A stretch of 51,214 bases of DNA from Polymorphobacter sp. (GCF_025362435.1 NZ_JANYGL010000161.1:1-51214); one strand, 5' to 3'. Positions 33,283 to 45,068 are shown, numbered from the stretch's first letter. Notes: generated by a model not told the origin, from the sequence alone. Translations and numbers: made by a program.

Positions 33283-35490
33283 ATGGCCGATTATTCCGCT
33301 CCCGTGCCCGTTCCGGGCAAGAACATGGGCAAGGCCGACGCGCGTATCGAAGGCCGCGAGAAGGTCACCGGCGCGACGGTCTATGCATCGGACGCCCCCG
33401 TCGCCAACCCGACCTTCGCCTATCTGATCACGGCATCGGTCGGGCGCGGCAAGATCCGCAAGTTCGACCTCGCCGAGGCGAAGGCGCTGCCCGGCGTCGT
33501 CGCGATCTTCACCCACGAGAACGTCCCGAAGCGCGCCGACGCCGAGTTCTTCTCCGACGGCGGCTGGGTCAACACCTCGTTCGATCCGATGGAAAGCGCC
33601 GAAGTCCGCTTCGCCGGCCAGATCATCGGCGTCGTCATTGCCGAGACGTATGAGATCGCGCGCGACGCCGCGCACCGCGTCGTCGTCGACTATGCACCGG
33701 CCGAGCCGTCGGCGAGCCTGCTCAGCCACGGCACCGAGACGGTCGACGCGGCGAAGGTCGCCAAGGGCTGGAAGGACAAGGAAGCCGGCAACTTCGACAA
33801 GGCGTGGGCCGCCGCCGCAGTCAAGCTCGAGGCGGGCTATGCGACCCCGACCCAGCACCACAACCCGATCGAACTGTTCACGACGACGGTTGCATGGCAC
33901 GGCGACGAGCTGACCATCTACGAGCCGAGCCAGTTCGTCTGGGGCCTCAAGAACGGTGTCGCCAAGCAGCTCGGCATCGACCCCGAGAAGGTCATGGTGG
34001 TCAATCCGTTCGTCGGCGGCGCGTTCGGCTCGAAGGGCATCATGACCCAGCGGACCGGGATCATCGCCGCGATCGCGCGCGAGATTCGCCGCCCGGTCAA
34101 GCTCGTGCCGACGCGGACGCAGGGGTTCTACGTTTCGACCTATCGCGCCGAGACTCGCCACGCGATCAAGCTCGGCGCCGACAAGTCGGGCAGGCTGACC
34201 GCGCTGAGCCACGACGGCTGGGAGCTGACCAGCCGGTCGGACGACTATAAGGTCGGCGGGACCGAAGCGACGACGCAGATGTATGCGATCCCCAACGTCA
34301 CCTCGAAGGTACACATCGTCCGCGCCGACCGCCAGACGCCGGGCTTCATGCGCTCGCCGCCCGAGGTGCCGTACATGTTCGCGCTCGAATGCGCGATCGA
34401 CGAGATGGCGGAGAAGTGCGGGATCGACCCGGTCGAGTTCCGCCGGATCAACGACACGATGAAGAGCCCGGTCAGCGGCGAGAAATTCACCTCGCGCCAC
34501 CTCGTCGAGTGCTTCGACGCTGCCAGCACCGCGTTCGGCTGGTCGAAGCGCAATCCCAAGGTCGGGTCGATGCGCGACGGCGACTGGCTCGTCGGCTACG
34601 GCTGTGCCGCGACCTGCTACCCGGCGAACACGATGGCCGCGACCGCACGCGTCCGCCTGTCGCCCGACGGCAGCGCCCGCGTCCAGATCGCCGCGCACGA
34701 CGTCGGCACCGGCGCGACGACGGTGATGGGGCAGATCGTCGCCGAGGCGTTCGACATCCCGCTCAGCAAGGTGACGGTCGAGATGGGCGATACGCGCCTT
34801 CCGCCCGGACCGGTCGCGGGCGGATCGCAGACGACCGCGAGCGGCGGTTCGGCGGTCAAGGCAGCGTGCGACAAGGTCATCGCCCGCTTCGGCAACCGCC
34901 TGCCGTCGGGTCCGGCGCTCGAGGCGGCGTTCAAGAAGATGAACACCGGCGTCGTCGAGGAATACGCCGAATGGGCTCCGCCTAAGTCGACCGGCGGCGT
35001 CGCCAAGCTCTACACCGGGCGGATGTCGGGCGCCGAGGGCGAGGAGAAGCCGCTGCTCGCCTATGCCTATGGTGCCGAGTTCGTCGAGGTCCACATCCAT
35101 TCGCGGACCAAGGAAATCCGTGTTCCGCGGATCACCGGGGCGTTCGCCGGCGGTCGGATCATGAACCCGCGGACGGCGCGCTCGCAGCTGATGGGCGGGC
35201 TGATCTGGGGCATCTCCTCGGCACTTCACGAGGCGACCGAGATCGACGAGAAGCGCGCGCGCTACGTCAACGACAACATCGCCGAGTATCTGATCCCGGT
35301 GAACGCCGACATCCGGTCGGTCGAGGTCATCCTCGTCCCCGAGGTCGACGACCAGATCCCGATGGGTGCCAAGGGCCTTGGCGAGCTCGGCAACGTCGGA
35401 ACCAACGCGGCGGTCGCCAATGCGGTCTATCACGCCACCGGGCAGCGGATCCGGGAGTTGCCTATCACCATCGATAAGCTGATCGTCTAG
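33283..35490 (+). CDS. paoC: Aldehyde oxidoreductase molybdenum-binding subunit, PaoC type
   Basis: The 735-residue catalytic subunit of the xanthine oxidase family, binding molybdopterin cytosine dinucleotide and oxidising aldehydes to acids. Visible features are the start region GREKVTGATVYASDAP, THENVPK, PTQHHNPIE, FVGGAFGSKG (molybdopterin contact), RSPPEVPYMFALECAIDEMA, and near the C-terminus KGLGELGNVG with the catalytic base Glu at about residue 701. Length and motifs match PaoC (YagR) rather than the larger two-domain xanthine dehydrogenases. No paoD/XdhC-type maturation chaperone gene follows; the next gene is an efflux adaptor 90 bases on. The chaperone must be supplied from elsewhere. 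Substrate range is inferred from the family. Confidence 0.93.
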   Translation: MADYSAPVPVPGKNMGKADARIEGREKVTGATVYASDAPVANPTFAYLITASVGRGKIRKFDLAEAKALPGVVAIFTHENVPKRADAEFFSDGGWVNTSFDPMESAEVRFAGQIIGVVIAETYEIARDAAHRVVVDYAPAEPSASLLSHGTETVDAAKVAKGWKDKEAGNFDKAWAAAAVKLEAGYATPTQHHNPIELFTTTVAWHGDELTIYEPSQFVWGLKNGVAKQLGIDPEKVMVVNPFVGGAFGSKGIMTQRTGIIAAIAREIRRPVKLVPTRTQGFYVSTYRAETRHAIKLGADKSGRLTALSHDGWELTSRSDDYKVGGTEATTQMYAIPNVTSKVHIVRADRQTPGFMRSPPEVPYMFALECAIDEMAEKCGIDPVEFRRINDTMKSPVSGEKFTSRHLVECFDAASTAFGWSKRNPKVGSMRDGDWLVGYGCAATCYPANTMAATARVRLSPDGSARVQIAAHDVGTGATTVMGQIVAEAFDIPLSKVTVEMGDTRLPPGPVAGGSQTTASGGSAVKAACDKVIARFGNRLPSGPALEAAFKKMNTGVVEEYAEWAPPKSTGGVAKLYTGRMSGAEGEEKPLLAYAYGAEFVEVHIHSRTKEIRVPRITGAFAGGRIMNPRTARSQLMGGLIWGISSALHEATEIDEKRARYVNDNIAEYLIPVNADIRSVEVILVPEVDDQIPMGAKGLGELGNVGTNAAVANAVYHATGQRIRELPITIDKLIV

Positions 35491-35580
35491 CGCTCACTTG
35501 CTATCGTAAACGAACCCTTCGGGGGATTGCCTTCCGTGCCGCCGTATGGCGTTGCTAGGGCGGGCAATGGATGAGCAATA

Positions 35581-36957
35581 ATGAGTGACGCCGACCCCGG
35601 GCCGTACGAGCCCGGTGTAATTGTGGAACGCCCGCGGCGGCGGTGGCTGAGTACTGTCGTCGTGTTGCTCGCGATTGCTTTTGGATGCTTCATCGCCTGG
35701 TATCTCGCGAATAACGCCAAGTCGGGCGGCGCCGGAGGCCCCCCGGGTGCCAGCGGCGCGGCCGGACCCGGCGGTGCGAGCGGCGGCCGGCGGCGCGGTG
35801 GTCGCGGCGGCGCGGGCGGCGGCCCGGTCACCGTCGGCACAGCAACAGCAGTCACTGCCGACGTTCCGATCACGATCGATGCGCTGGGGACGGTGACATC
35901 ACCGGTCACCGCAACGATCCGCACCCAGATTGCCGGGCGGCTGTTCTCCGTAAATTTCCGCGAAGGCCAGCTGGTCCACAATGGCCAGCTTCTCGCGCAG
36001 GTCGATCCGCGCCCGTACCAGCAGCTGCTCGACCAGGCGAAGGGGACGCTGGCGCGCGACCAGGCGCTGCTCGCGGCGGCGAAGGTCGATCTCAGCCGTT
36101 ACCAGACGCTGCTCAAGCAGGATTCGATCGCCAGCCAGACGGTCGACACGCAGGCGGCGCTCGTGCGCCAGTACGCTGGCACCGTCACCACCGACCAGGG
36201 CGCGGTCGGCGCGGCCAAGCTCAACCTCGACTATACCAGCGTCAGGGCCCCGGTGTCGGGCAAGGCCGGACTGCGCGGCGTCGATGTCGGCAACTATGTG
36301 ACCCAGGGGGATGCCGCCGGGATCGTCGTCATCACCCAGATCTCCCCGATCGACGTGCTGTTCACGCTGCCGCAGGACCGCGTCCCCGCGGTTCAGGCAC
36401 GCCTCCGCGCCGGAGCTTCGCTGCCGGTCACCGCGCTCGACCGCGATGGCGGCGCCCCCGTCGCGCAGGGGCTGTTCTCGACCCTCGACAACCAGATCGA
36501 CACGGCCACCGGCACGGTCAAGGCAAAGGCGCGCTTCGCCAACGCCGACGGCGTGCTGTTCCCCAACCAGTTCGTCAACGCCAGGCTGCTGCTCGACACC
36601 GTCAAGGGTGCGGTGACCATCCCGGCGACGGCGGTGCGCAACGGCCCGCAAGGTAACTTCGTCTTCGTCGTCGGGCCGGGCTCGAAGGCGAAGCTGACCC
36701 CGGTCACGCTCGGGCCGACGTCGGGCGATAACATCAGCATCGCCAGCGGCCTTACCGCCGGTACGGTCGTCGTCACCGAGGGCGCCGACCGGCTCAAGGA
36801 CGGCGGCATAGTCATGCTGCCGGGTGCGCGCGGCCGCGGTGGACCGGGCGGCTTTGGCGCGGGTGGCGGCGGCGCAGGTGCCGACGCCAGCGGAGCCGCC
36901 GGCGGACCCGGCAGCGGCGGCCATCGCCACCGTCACGCTGCCCAGCCCGATGGCTGA
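35581..36957 (+). CDS. RND efflux periplasmic adaptor (MdtA-like membrane fusion protein)
   Basis: A 458-residue adaptor that links inner-membrane RND pumps to an outer-membrane channel. It has a cytoplasmic tail, one membrane anchor (about 22-43), a Gly/Ala/Arg-rich low-complexity linker (about 48-82), then the lipoyl/hairpin/beta-barrel core: [19 protein letters not shown] and [20 protein letters not shown] are the two lipoyl halves, with a coiled-coil hairpin between them (about 145-215). The C-terminal 40 residues are again Gly-rich and end in a short His-rich tail (HRHRH). The resemblance is to MdtA of the MdtABC system. The stop overlaps the start of the first pump gene by eight bases. 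Confidence 0.93.
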   Translation: MSDADPGPYEPGVIVERPRRRWLSTVVVLLAIAFGCFIAWYLANNAKSGGAGGPPGASGAAGPGGASGGRRRGGRGGAGGGPVTVGTATAVTADVPITIDALGTVTSPVTATIRTQIAGRLFSVNFREGQLVHNGQLLAQVDPRPYQQLLDQAKGTLARDQALLAAAKVDLSRYQTLLKQDSIASQTVDTQAALVRQYAGTVTTDQGAVGAAKLNLDYTSVRAPVSGKAGLRGVDVGNYVTQGDAAGIVVITQISPIDVLFTLPQDRVPAVQARLRAGASLPVTALDRDGGAPVAQGLFSTLDNQIDTATGTVKAKARFANADGVLFPNQFVNARLLLDTVKGAVTIPATAVRNGPQGNFVFVVGPGSKAKLTPVTLGPTSGDNISIASGLTAGTVVVTEGADRLKDGGIVMLPGARGRGGPGGFGAGGGGAGADASGAAGGPGSGGHRHRHAAQPDG

Positions 36958-39900
36958 CGCAGGCCAGCCGGTCGCGATCCCGGCCGAGGATATCGGACGC
37001 GCCAGCCCGTCGCGGCCGTTCATCACCCGCCCGGTCGCGACCGCGCTGCTGATGATCGCGATTGTGCTCGCGGGTGGAGTTGGCTTCAAGCTGCTGCCGC
37101 TTGCGGCGCTGCCGCAGGTCGACTTCCCGACGATCCAGGTGACGACCGGCTATCCGGGCGCGTCGCCCGAGGTCATGGCGGCGACCGTCACCGCGCCGCT
37201 CGAACGCCAGTTCGGCCAGATGGAAGGGCTCAAGCGCCTGTCATCGGTCAGTTCGGGCGGCACGTCGGTCGAGACGCTCCAGTTCAACCTCGGCCTGCCG
37301 CTCGACGTCGCCGAACAGGAGGTCCAGGCGGCGATCAACGCCGCGACCTCGCTCCTCCCCGCCGACCTCCCCGCGCCGCCGGTCTATGCCAAGGTCAACC
37401 CCGCCGATGCCCCGGTCCTGACGCTCGCGGTGACGTCGCGGACCCGCCCGCTGACCGCAGTGCAGAATGTCGTCGACCAGGAGCTCGCGCAAAAGATCTC
37501 GCAGGTTGCCGGCGTTGGCCAGGTCAGCCTGTCGGGCGGCGCCCGCCCCGCCGTCCGCATCCAGGCGAACACCCAGCTGCTGGCGTCGTTCGGCATCGCC
37601 TTCGACACGCTGCGCACCGCGATCGCCGCCGCCAACGCCAACGGCGCCAAGGGCAGCTTCGACGGCACCGCACAGGCCTTCACGATCGACGCCAACGACC
37701 AATTGTCGACCGCCGACGAGTATCGCAACCTGATCGTCGCCTACCGCAACAGCGCGCCGATCCGGCTGCGCGACGTCGCCAAGGTGATCGACGGGGCCGA
37801 GAACAGCAAGCTCGGCGCATTCGTCGGCACCGAGCCGGCGATCATCGTCGATGTCCGCCGTCAGCCCGGCGCCAATGTCATCGCCACCGTCGATGCGATC
37901 AACGCGATCCTGCCCGAACTTCGCGCCGGGATGCCACCCGACATCGAGGTACGAACGCTCGCCGACCGCACGACCGGTATCCGCGCGTCGGTCCGCGACG
38001 TCGAGTACGAATTGCTGTTCTCGGTCGCGCTCGTCGTGCTGGTGATCTTCGCCTTCCTCGGCTCGATTCCGGCAACGATCATCGCCTCGATCGCGATGCC
38101 GATCTCGCTGATCGGCACCTGCGGGGTGATGTATCTGCTTGGCTATTCGCTCAACAACCTGACCCTGATGTCGCTGACGATCGCGACCGGCTTCGTCGTC
38201 GACGACGCGATCGTCGTCATCGAGAACATCAGCCGCCACATCGAGGAGGGAATGAAGCCCTTCGCCGCCGCCGTGCAGGGCGCGGCCGAGATCGGCTTCA
38301 CGATCATCTCGCTGACCGTCTCGCTGATCGCGGTGCTGATCCCGCTGCTGTTCATGGGCGACGTCGTCGGACGGCTGTTCCGCGAGTTCGCCGTCGCGCT
38401 GGCGGTGACGATCGTCATCTCGGCGATCGTCGCTCTGACGCTGGTGCCGATGATGTCGGCGCGGCTGCTCAAGTCGCATTCGAGCGAAAGCGGCTTTGCC
38501 CGGCGGACGCAGGCGTTGTTCGACCGCGTCGTCCATCGCTACGACATCGCGCTGACCTGGGTGCTCAACCGGAGCGGGCTGACGCTGCTGATCTTCGTCG
38601 GGACGCTGATCCTGACGGTGCTGCTCTATATCCTGATCCCCAAGGGGCTGTTCCCGGTCCAGGATACCGGCCAGGTCCAGGCGGTCGTGCGGATGTCGCA
38701 GAGCGCTGCCTACGAACGTGCCGGGGTGCTCCAGAACGACGTCGCCCGCGCGCTTGCGGCCGACCCGGCGGTGCTCAGCCTGAGCTCGTATCTCGGCGTC
38801 GACGGGACCAACGCGACGCAGAACAGCGGGCGGCTGCTGATCAACCTCCGCGCCAAGGGCGACCGCGACGGCAGCCTCGACGCCGTCATCGCCCGGCTGC
38901 GGGACCGCGCCTCGCATGTCGCCGGGACGACGGTCTGGTTCCAGCCGGTTCAGGACCTGTCGATCGACGCCGAGACCGGCCCGACCGAATATCGCGTCAG
39001 CCTGACCGGCGCGACGACCGCCGACGTCGCCAAATGGTCGGAGAAGCTCAGCGCGCAGATGCGGACGAGCCCGAAGCTCGGCGCGGTCGTGTCCGACGTC
39101 CAGAGCGAGGGCCTGTCGGCGTATGTCGACATCGACCGCGACACCGCCGCGCGCCTCGGCATCACCGCCAGTGCGGTCGACGATGCGCTGTACAATGCCT
39201 TCGGCCAGCGGATCATCTCGACGATCTTCACCCAGTCGAACCAGTATCGCGTCATCCTCGAGGCGATGCCCGGCGAGCTGACCGGGGTCGAGGGCATCGG
39301 CCGGCTCCAGCTCCAGTCGTCGACCGGCAAGGCGGTCCCGCTCGCCGCGATCGCACGGATCGGCGCACGGCAGGTGCCGCTGGCGATCACCCATGTCGCG
39401 CAATTCCCGGCGTCGACGATCGGCTTCGACCCCGCCGGCGGCGTCAGCCTCGGCACCGCGGTCAACGCGGTCCAGGCCGCGGCGACGGCGATCAACATGC
39501 CGCCGTCGGTGTCGCTGACCTTCCTCGGCGCGGCGGACGCCTTCCGCTCGTCGCTGTCGAACCAGCTGTGGCTGATCCTCGCCGCAGTGGTGACGGTCTA
39601 TATCGTCCTCGGCGTGCTGTACGAGAGCTACATCCACCCGCTGACGATCCTGTCGACACTGCCGTCGGCGGGGATCGGGGCGCTGCTGATGCTGATCGTC
39701 ACGGGCAACGACCTCGGCGTCATCGGCATCATCGGCATCGTGCTGCTGATCGGCATTGTCAAGAAGAACGCGATCATGATGATCGACTTCGCACTGTCGG
39801 CAGAGCGCGAAGGCGGCATGAGTTCGCGCGACGCGATCCACCAGGCGGCGCTGCTGCGCTTCCGCCCGATCCTGATGACGACGCTCGCTGCGCTGTTCGC

Positions 39901-40129
39901 CGCCGTGCCGCTGATGGTCGGCTGGGGCGAAGGGTCGGAGCTGCGGCGGCCGCTCGGCCTCGCGATCTTCGGCGGGCTGATCGTCAGCCAGATGCTGACG
40001 CTGTTCACGACGCCGGTGATCTATCTCGCGTTCGACCGCCTCTCGACCGGGCGGCGCAAGGGCGGACCGCATAGCCGGATCACGACCAAGCCCGGCACTG
40101 TCGTCGCGGCAACTGTACCTGCGGAATGA
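36950..40129 (+). CDS. RND multidrug efflux inner-membrane transporter, MdtB-like
   Basis: A 1059-residue proton-driven resistance-nodulation-division pump subunit. The ATG giving [11 protein letters not shown] is chosen because it overlaps the adaptor stop; the open frame upstream is the adaptor's shadow. The RND start [19 protein letters not shown], the porter-domain [20 protein letters not shown], the TM4 proton-relay pair in [14 protein letters not shown] (D418 and D419) and the TM10 lysine region [15 protein letters not shown] are all present. With the next gene it forms a B/C pair, as in MdtBC, where two different protomers make the trimer. Substrates are unknown. Confidence 0.95.
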   Translation: MADAGQPVAIPAEDIGRASPSRPFITRPVATALLMIAIVLAGGVGFKLLPLAALPQVDFPTIQVTTGYPGASPEVMAATVTAPLERQFGQMEGLKRLSSVSSGGTSVETLQFNLGLPLDVAEQEVQAAINAATSLLPADLPAPPVYAKVNPADAPVLTLAVTSRTRPLTAVQNVVDQELAQKISQVAGVGQVSLSGGARPAVRIQANTQLLASFGIAFDTLRTAIAAANANGAKGSFDGTAQAFTIDANDQLSTADEYRNLIVAYRNSAPIRLRDVAKVIDGAENSKLGAFVGTEPAIIVDVRRQPGANVIATVDAINAILPELRAGMPPDIEVRTLADRTTGIRASVRDVEYELLFSVALVVLVIFAFLGSIPATIIASIAMPISLIGTCGVMYLLGYSLNNLTLMSLTIATGFVVDDAIVVIENISRHIEEGMKPFAAAVQGAAEIGFTIISLTVSLIAVLIPLLFMGDVVGRLFREFAVALAVTIVISAIVALTLVPMMSARLLKSHSSESGFARRTQALFDRVVHRYDIALTWVLNRSGLTLLIFVGTLILTVLLYILIPKGLFPVQDTGQVQAVVRMSQSAAYERAGVLQNDVARALAADPAVLSLSSYLGVDGTNATQNSGRLLINLRAKGDRDGSLDAVIARLRDRASHVAGTTVWFQPVQDLSIDAETGPTEYRVSLTGATTADVAKWSEKLSAQMRTSPKLGAVVSDVQSEGLSAYVDIDRDTAARLGITASAVDDALYNAFGQRIISTIFTQSNQYRVILEAMPGELTGVEGIGRLQLQSSTGKAVPLAAIARIGARQVPLAITHVAQFPASTIGFDPAGGVSLGTAVNAVQAAATAINMPPSVSLTFLGAADAFRSSLSNQLWLILAAVVTVYIVLGVLYESYIHPLTILSTLPSAGIGALLMLIVTGNDLGVIGIIGIVLLIGIVKKNAIMMIDFALSAEREGGMSSRDAIHQAALLRFRPILMTTLAALFAAVPLMVGWGEGSELRRPLGLAIFGGLIVSQMLTLFTTPVIYLAFDRLSTGRRKGGPHSRITTKPGTVVAATVPAE

Positions 40130-43100
40130 GCCTGTCGTCACCCTTCGTCAGGCGTCCGATCGCGACGATCCTGTTGACGATCGGTATCGCGCTGTCGGGA
40201 ATCGCGGCGTATTTCGTCCTGCCGGTGTCGCCGCTGCCGCAGGTCGACTTCCCGACGATCGCGATCAGCGCCAGCCTGTCGGGGGCGTCGCCGTCGACGA
40301 TGGCGTCGTCGGTCGCGACCCCGCTGGAACGTCGCCTCGGGACGATCGCCGACGTTTCGGAGATGACCAGCCAGTCGGGGACCGGATCGACGCGGATCAC
40401 CCTCCAGTTCAACCTCGACCGCGACATCAACGGCGCGGCGCGCGACGTCCAGGCGGCGATCGCCGCGGCGCGAGTCGACCTGCCGGCGACGCTGCGGTCC
40501 AACCCGACATACCGCAAGATCAACGCCGCCGACGCGCCGATCATGATACTCGCGCTGACCTCGAAGACGCGCAGCGCCTTCCAGATCTACGACGCGGTGT
40601 CGAACATCGTCCAGCAGCGGCTGAGCCAGGTCGACGGCGTCGGCGAGGTGCAGATCGGTGGCGGCTCGCTGCCGTCGGTGCGGGTCGACGTGAACCCGCT
40701 GGCGTTGGCGCGGCTCGGCCTGAGCCTCGAGGATGTCCGCGCCGCGATCGCCTCGACCAACCCCAACCGGCCGAAGGGTACGGTCGACGCAGGCGGGCAG
40801 CGCTACCAGATCTACACCAGCGCCGCGCGTCGCGCCGCGACCGACTACCGCCCGCTGGTCATCGCCTTCAGGAACGGCGCGGCGGTCCGGCTGAGCGATA
40901 TCGCTGAGGTCACCGACGGCCCCGAGGACGCGCGGACGATTGGCCTGTTCAACGGCAAGCCCGCCGTCGTCGCGATCATCAGCCGCCAGCCGGGGGCGAA
41001 CATCATCGCCGCGGTCGAGGCGGTCAAGGCGCAACTCCCCGGGCTCCGCGCCGGCCTGCCCGCCGACATCGACATGGCAATCGCGTCCGACCGCACGACG
41101 ACGATTCGCGCGAGCCTGCGCGACGTCGAGATCACGCTGCTGATCGCGACCTTGCTCGTCATCCTCGTCGTCAGCGTCTTCCTGCGGTCGTGGCGCGCGA
41201 CGGTGGTGCCCGCCGTTGCGGTGGTGGTGTCGCTGCTCGGCACCCTCGGCGTGATGTACATGGCCGGGTTCAGCCTCAACAACCTGTCGCTGATGGCGCT
41301 GACCGTCGCCACCGGCTTTGTCGTCGACGACGCGATCGTCGTCCTCGAGAATATCGTCCGCCACATCGAGGAGGGCATGCCGCGAATGGAGGCGGCGCTG
41401 ACCGGCGCGAAGGAGGTCGGCTTCACCGTCCTGTCGATCTCGATCAGCCTCGTCGCGGTGTTCATCCCGCTGCTGTTCATGGGCGGGATCGTCGGGCGGC
41501 TGTTCCGCGAGTTCGCCATCACCTTGTCGGCGTCGGTGATGATCACGCTCGTGATCTCGCTGACGACGACGCCGATGATCTGCGCCCTGCTGCTCAAGGA
41601 CAAGTCGGAGGCCAGGCCGGGACGCTTCTCGCGCATGATCGAAGGCGGCTTCGACCGGACAATCAAGGGTTACGCCAAGGCGCTCGAGTGGGCGCTCAAC
41701 AACGCCGCGCTGGTCCTGCTGATCCTCGTCGCGACGGTCGGGATCAACATCTATCTGTGGACGGCGATCCCCAAGGGCTTCTTCCCCGAGCAGGACACCG
41801 GGTCACTGAACGGCGGCATCCGGCTCGACCAGCGCGCGTCATTCGCGGTCGCCTCGGAGAAGTTGACCCGGCTGACGACGATCGTCGCGCACGACCCCGA
41901 CGTCGCGACCGTCGTCGGCTTCACCGGCGGCGGCGGCAATCGCGGCGGCGGTGGCGGTTTCTCGTTCGCCCAGCTCAAGCCCAAGGGCGAGCGCGCCAGC
42001 GGGGTCGGCAGCAACACGGTGATCGCCCGGCTACGGCCGAAGCTCGCGCGCGTCAGCGGCGCAGCGCTGTTCCTGTCGCCGGTCCAGGACGTCCGTGTCG
42101 GCGGGCGGCAGGGTAATGCGACGTACCAGTACACGCTGTCGGGCGACAACGCCGACACGCTGCCGGGCTATGCCGACAAGATGGTCGCGATCCTCAAGCG
42201 CAGCAACGTGCTGACGGACGTCGACGCCGACACCCAGCAGAACGGGGTCGAGACCTTCCTGACGGTCGATCGCGATCGCGCGGCACGGCTGGGGACGACC
42301 GCGCGCGACGTCGACAACATCCTGTACGACGCCTTCGGCCAGCGCGGCGTGTCAACGATCTACAGCGACCTCAACCAGTATAAGGTGATCATGGAGGCGG
42401 CGCAGCCGTTCCGGCTCAACCCCGACGCACTCGCCAATATCTATGTTCCGGCGAATGCCCCGCAGGCAGCGGCGCGCGGCGGTGGCACCAGCGCGGTCGC
42501 GGCAGGCAGCATCATCGGCGCGACCGCGACGACGGCGCAGAACGCCGCCGCACCCGCCGCCGGGTCGAACGGCGACGTCCAGGCTTCGGGCAGTGCCTTG
42601 TCGGCGGTGCCGTCGACGATGATCCCGCTCGCCGCGTTCAGCCATTACGACACCCGCGCGACGGCATCGTCGATCAACCACCAGGCAGGGTCTCCGTCCG
42701 CGACGATCTCGTTCAACCTCGCGCCGGGCAAGTCGCTGTCCGACGCGACCCCGGTGATCGCCGATGCGCTGGCGCAGGTCAGGGCTCCGGCCGATGTCCA
42801 CGGCAGCTTCGCCGGGACCGCCAAGGCGTTCCAGGATTCGCTCAAGTCGACCCCGCTGCTGATCCTCGCAGCGATCGTCGTCATCTACATCGTCCTGGGG
42901 ATGCTGTACGAAAGCCTGATCCACCCGCTGACAGTATTGTCGACGCTGCCATCGGCGGGGGTCGGGGCGGTGATCGCGCTGCTCGCGAGCGGTACCGAAT
43001 TCTCGATCATCGCCCTGATCGGCGTCGTCCTGCTGATCGGCATCGTCAAGAAGAACGCGATCCTGATCATCGACTTCGCCCTTGCTGCCGAGCGTGACCA

Positions 43101-43386
43101 CGGGCTGTCGCCGCGCGAGGCGATCACCCGGGCGTCGCTGCTGCGCTTTCGCCCGATCGTGATGACGACGCTCGCCGCGGTCCTCGGCGCGGTGCCGCTG
43201 GCGATCGGCTGGGGCGAGGGCGCCGAGCTTCGCCACCCGCTCGGCATCGCGATCATCGGCGGGCTGCTCGTCAGCCAGGTGCTGACCCTGCTGACCACCC
43301 CGGTCGTCTATCTCGCGCTCGACCGCTTCCGCCGCCGCTCGCCCGAAGAACGCGCCGTCGCGCGGCTGCACCCGGAGTTCGCATGA
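40126..43386 (+). CDS. RND multidrug efflux inner-membrane transporter, MdtC-like
   Basis: The second RND pump subunit, 1086 residues, starting within the previous stop (ATGA). It has [38 protein letters not shown], the TM4 pair in [14 protein letters not shown] (D401 and D402) and [15 protein letters not shown], so it appears active for proton relay. It carries two unusual low-complexity insertions: a Gly-rich loop near residues 602-615 ([13 protein letters not shown]) and an Ala/Gly/Ser-rich stretch near 778-830 in the second porter lobe, just before [11 protein letters not shown]. That second insertion is about 50 residues longer than its partner at the same point. The stop overlaps the channel gene's start by four bases. 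Confidence 0.95.
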   Translation: MSLSSPFVRRPIATILLTIGIALSGIAAYFVLPVSPLPQVDFPTIAISASLSGASPSTMASSVATPLERRLGTIADVSEMTSQSGTGSTRITLQFNLDRDINGAARDVQAAIAAARVDLPATLRSNPTYRKINAADAPIMILALTSKTRSAFQIYDAVSNIVQQRLSQVDGVGEVQIGGGSLPSVRVDVNPLALARLGLSLEDVRAAIASTNPNRPKGTVDAGGQRYQIYTSAARRAATDYRPLVIAFRNGAAVRLSDIAEVTDGPEDARTIGLFNGKPAVVAIISRQPGANIIAAVEAVKAQLPGLRAGLPADIDMAIASDRTTTIRASLRDVEITLLIATLLVILVVSVFLRSWRATVVPAVAVVVSLLGTLGVMYMAGFSLNNLSLMALTVATGFVVDDAIVVLENIVRHIEEGMPRMEAALTGAKEVGFTVLSISISLVAVFIPLLFMGGIVGRLFREFAITLSASVMITLVISLTTTPMICALLLKDKSEARPGRFSRMIEGGFDRTIKGYAKALEWALNNAALVLLILVATVGINIYLWTAIPKGFFPEQDTGSLNGGIRLDQRASFAVASEKLTRLTTIVAHDPDVATVVGFTGGGGNRGGGGGFSFAQLKPKGERASGVGSNTVIARLRPKLARVSGAALFLSPVQDVRVGGRQGNATYQYTLSGDNADTLPGYADKMVAILKRSNVLTDVDADTQQNGVETFLTVDRDRAARLGTTARDVDNILYDAFGQRGVSTIYSDLNQYKVIMEAAQPFRLNPDALANIYVPANAPQAAARGGGTSAVAAGSIIGATATTAQNAAAPAAGSNGDVQASGSALSAVPSTMIPLAAFSHYDTRATASSINHQAGSPSATISFNLAPGKSLSDATPVIADALAQVRAPADVHGSFAGTAKAFQDSLKSTPLLILAAIVVIYIVLGMLYESLIHPLTVLSTLPSAGVGAVIALLASGTEFSIIALIGVVLLIGIVKKNAILIIDFALAAERDHGLSPREAITRASLLRFRPIVMTTLAAVLGAVPLAIGWGEGAELRHPLGIAIIGGLLVSQVLTLLTTPVVYLALDRFRRRSPEERAVARLHPEFA

Positions 43387-44897
43387 AGCGTATCCTGCCC
43401 ATCACCCTGACCGCTACCTTGCTCGCGTCGTGCACCGTCGGGCCGAACTACAAGCGGCCGACCGACCTGACCCCGCCAGCGTTCAAGGAAGCCGCGGGCT
43501 GGAGCACCGCCGCGCCGGGCGACCTCCTCGACAAGGGGCCGTGGTGGACGCTGTTCAACGATCCGGTGTTGAACGACCTGTGCGCGCGGATCGAGGTGTC
43601 GAACCAGAACGTCGCCGCAGCAGTCGCGGCACTCGAGCAGTCGCAGGCACTCGTCCGCGAAGCGCGCGCGGGTCTTTTCCCGACGCTCGACGTGACCCCG
43701 GCGGTGACGCAGTCGGGCGGCGGCGGCAGCAACGGGACGATCATCACCAGCGGCGGCGGCACCGGCAACTCGAGCGGCGGCGGCACGACCGGGACGGGGA
43801 CCGGGAACGGCAATACCGGCAGCTCGACGATCGGCTCGGCCGGCAGCGGCACGCGCTACCGCCTGACCGGCGGGGCAAGCTGGGAGCCCGACCTGTGGGG
43901 CCGCGTCCGCCGCACCGTCGAGCAGGCGAAGGGCAACGCCGCCGCAAGCGCCGCGGACCTCGCCGCCGCGCGGCTGTCGGCGCAGTCGACGCTGGCCACC
44001 GACTATATCCAGATGCGCTCGCTCGATGCCGAGATCGACCTCACCGTCGAGACCGGCAAGTCGTATGACCGCGCGCTCCAGATCACGTCCAACCGCTACA
44101 ACGCCGGGGTGTCGGCGAAGACCGACCTGCTCCAGGCGCAGACGCAGGTGGCGAGCACTCGCGGCGACCTCGCCGAACTCGTCCGCCAGCGCGGCGTCCT
44201 TGAACACGCCATCGCGGTGCTGACCGGCGAGGCCCCGTCGACCTTCGTCATCCAGCACGCGGCATGGGCGCCCGTCGTCCCGGTGGTGCCCGCCGAGCTG
44301 CCGTCGACCCTGCTCCAGCGGCGCCCGGACATCGCCTCCGCCGAACGCCGCGTCGCCGCCGCCAACGCCGGCATCGGCATCGCGGTCGCAGCGTTCTTCC
44401 CGAACCTGACGCTGACCGGGTCGGTCGGCCAGTCGGCGACATCGATCGGCAATCTGTTCAACGGCAGCGCCTTCCTGTGGTCGCTCGGCGCATCGCTGGC
44501 GCAGTCGGTATTCGATGGCGGGCTGGTCCGCGGCCAGGTCGCGGCGGCGCGGGCGACGTGGCGCGAGTCGGTGGCGACGTACCGCCAGACCGTCCTCGCC
44601 GCGCTGCAGGACACCGAGGACCAGTTGATCGGGGCGCGCCAGCTTGCCGTCACGACGACGCTGCGGCAGGCGGCTTCGTCGGCCGCCGACGAGACCGAGA
44701 AACTGACGCTCAACCAGTATCTCGCCGGGCAGGTCGACTACACGACCGTCGTCACCGTCCAGGCGACCGCGCTCAATGCCCGCAGGACCCTCGTCACCGC
44801 GGTCGCCAACCAGCAGGCGACGTCGGTCGGCCTGATCCGCGCGCTCGGCGGCAGCTGGGAAACGACGTACCGGACGCCGCCGCCGCCCGCTGGATAA
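43383..44897 (+). CDS. Outer-membrane efflux channel lipoprotein (NodT/OprM family)
   Basis: A 504-residue TolC-like channel of the NodT/OprM family. The signal peptide ends in lipobox LLASC (lipidated C17), followed by TVGPNYKRP, typical of this family. Repeated Ala-rich coiled-coil helices form the periplasmic tunnel, with WWTLFNDPVLNDL and the second-half LLQRRPDIASAERRVAAANAGIG as hallmark segments. Residues about 111-157 are a Gly/Thr/Ser/Asn-rich insertion between two beta strands, probably an extended surface loop. It completes the efflux operon as its fourth gene, coupled by overlap. An 8-base inverted repeat follows the stop and may end transcription. Confidence 0.94.
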   Translation: MKRILPITLTATLLASCTVGPNYKRPTDLTPPAFKEAAGWSTAAPGDLLDKGPWWTLFNDPVLNDLCARIEVSNQNVAAAVAALEQSQALVREARAGLFPTLDVTPAVTQSGGGGSNGTIITSGGGTGNSSGGGTTGTGTGNGNTGSSTIGSAGSGTRYRLTGGASWEPDLWGRVRRTVEQAKGNAAASAADLAAARLSAQSTLATDYIQMRSLDAEIDLTVETGKSYDRALQITSNRYNAGVSAKTDLLQAQTQVASTRGDLAELVRQRGVLEHAIAVLTGEAPSTFVIQHAAWAPVVPVVPAELPSTLLQRRPDIASAERRVAAANAGIGIAVAAFFPNLTLTGSVGQSATSIGNLFNGSAFLWSLGASLAQSVFDGGLVRGQVAAARATWRESVATYRQTVLAALQDTEDQLIGARQLAVTTTLRQAASSAADETEKLTLNQYLAGQVDYTTVVTVQATALNARRTLVTAVANQQATSVGLIRALGGSWETTYRTPPPPAG

Positions 44898-44910
44898 TCG
44901 CCGTCCTACA

Positions 44911-44943
44911 CGACCCGGCGTAAGCTAGCGTCGATCCGGGTCG
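44911..44943 (+). terminator. Possible terminator hairpin after the efflux operon
   Basis: CGACCCGG (44911-44918) and CCGGGTCG (44936-44943) form a perfect 8-base-pair stem with a 17-base loop, 13 bases after the channel stop codon. No U-run follows, so it is not a classical intrinsic terminator. It could be a weak terminator or a 3'-protecting hairpin. The rest of the 171-base gap to the convergent dehydrogenase gene shows no gene. Confidence 0.4.
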
Positions 44944-45068
44944 GGTTGCCGAAGGGTGGCTTCATGGTGCTTTTTCTCATCGTTAGCCCGGCACGTTCGA
45001 AATTGCAGCGCAACTATGTTACGGCGACGAGCACGATTCAAAATGCGCTTAGTGTTACCTTTGTTACC

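Noticed and set aside
35500-35540. A CCC-TTCG-GGG hairpin between paoC and the adaptor gene as a terminator
   Set aside because: The stem is only three to four base pairs and no U-run follows.
37241-40141. A 966-codon open frame on the minus strand opposite the MdtB-like pump gene
   Set aside because: Arg/Asp/His-rich antisense shadow of a well-supported RND transporter.
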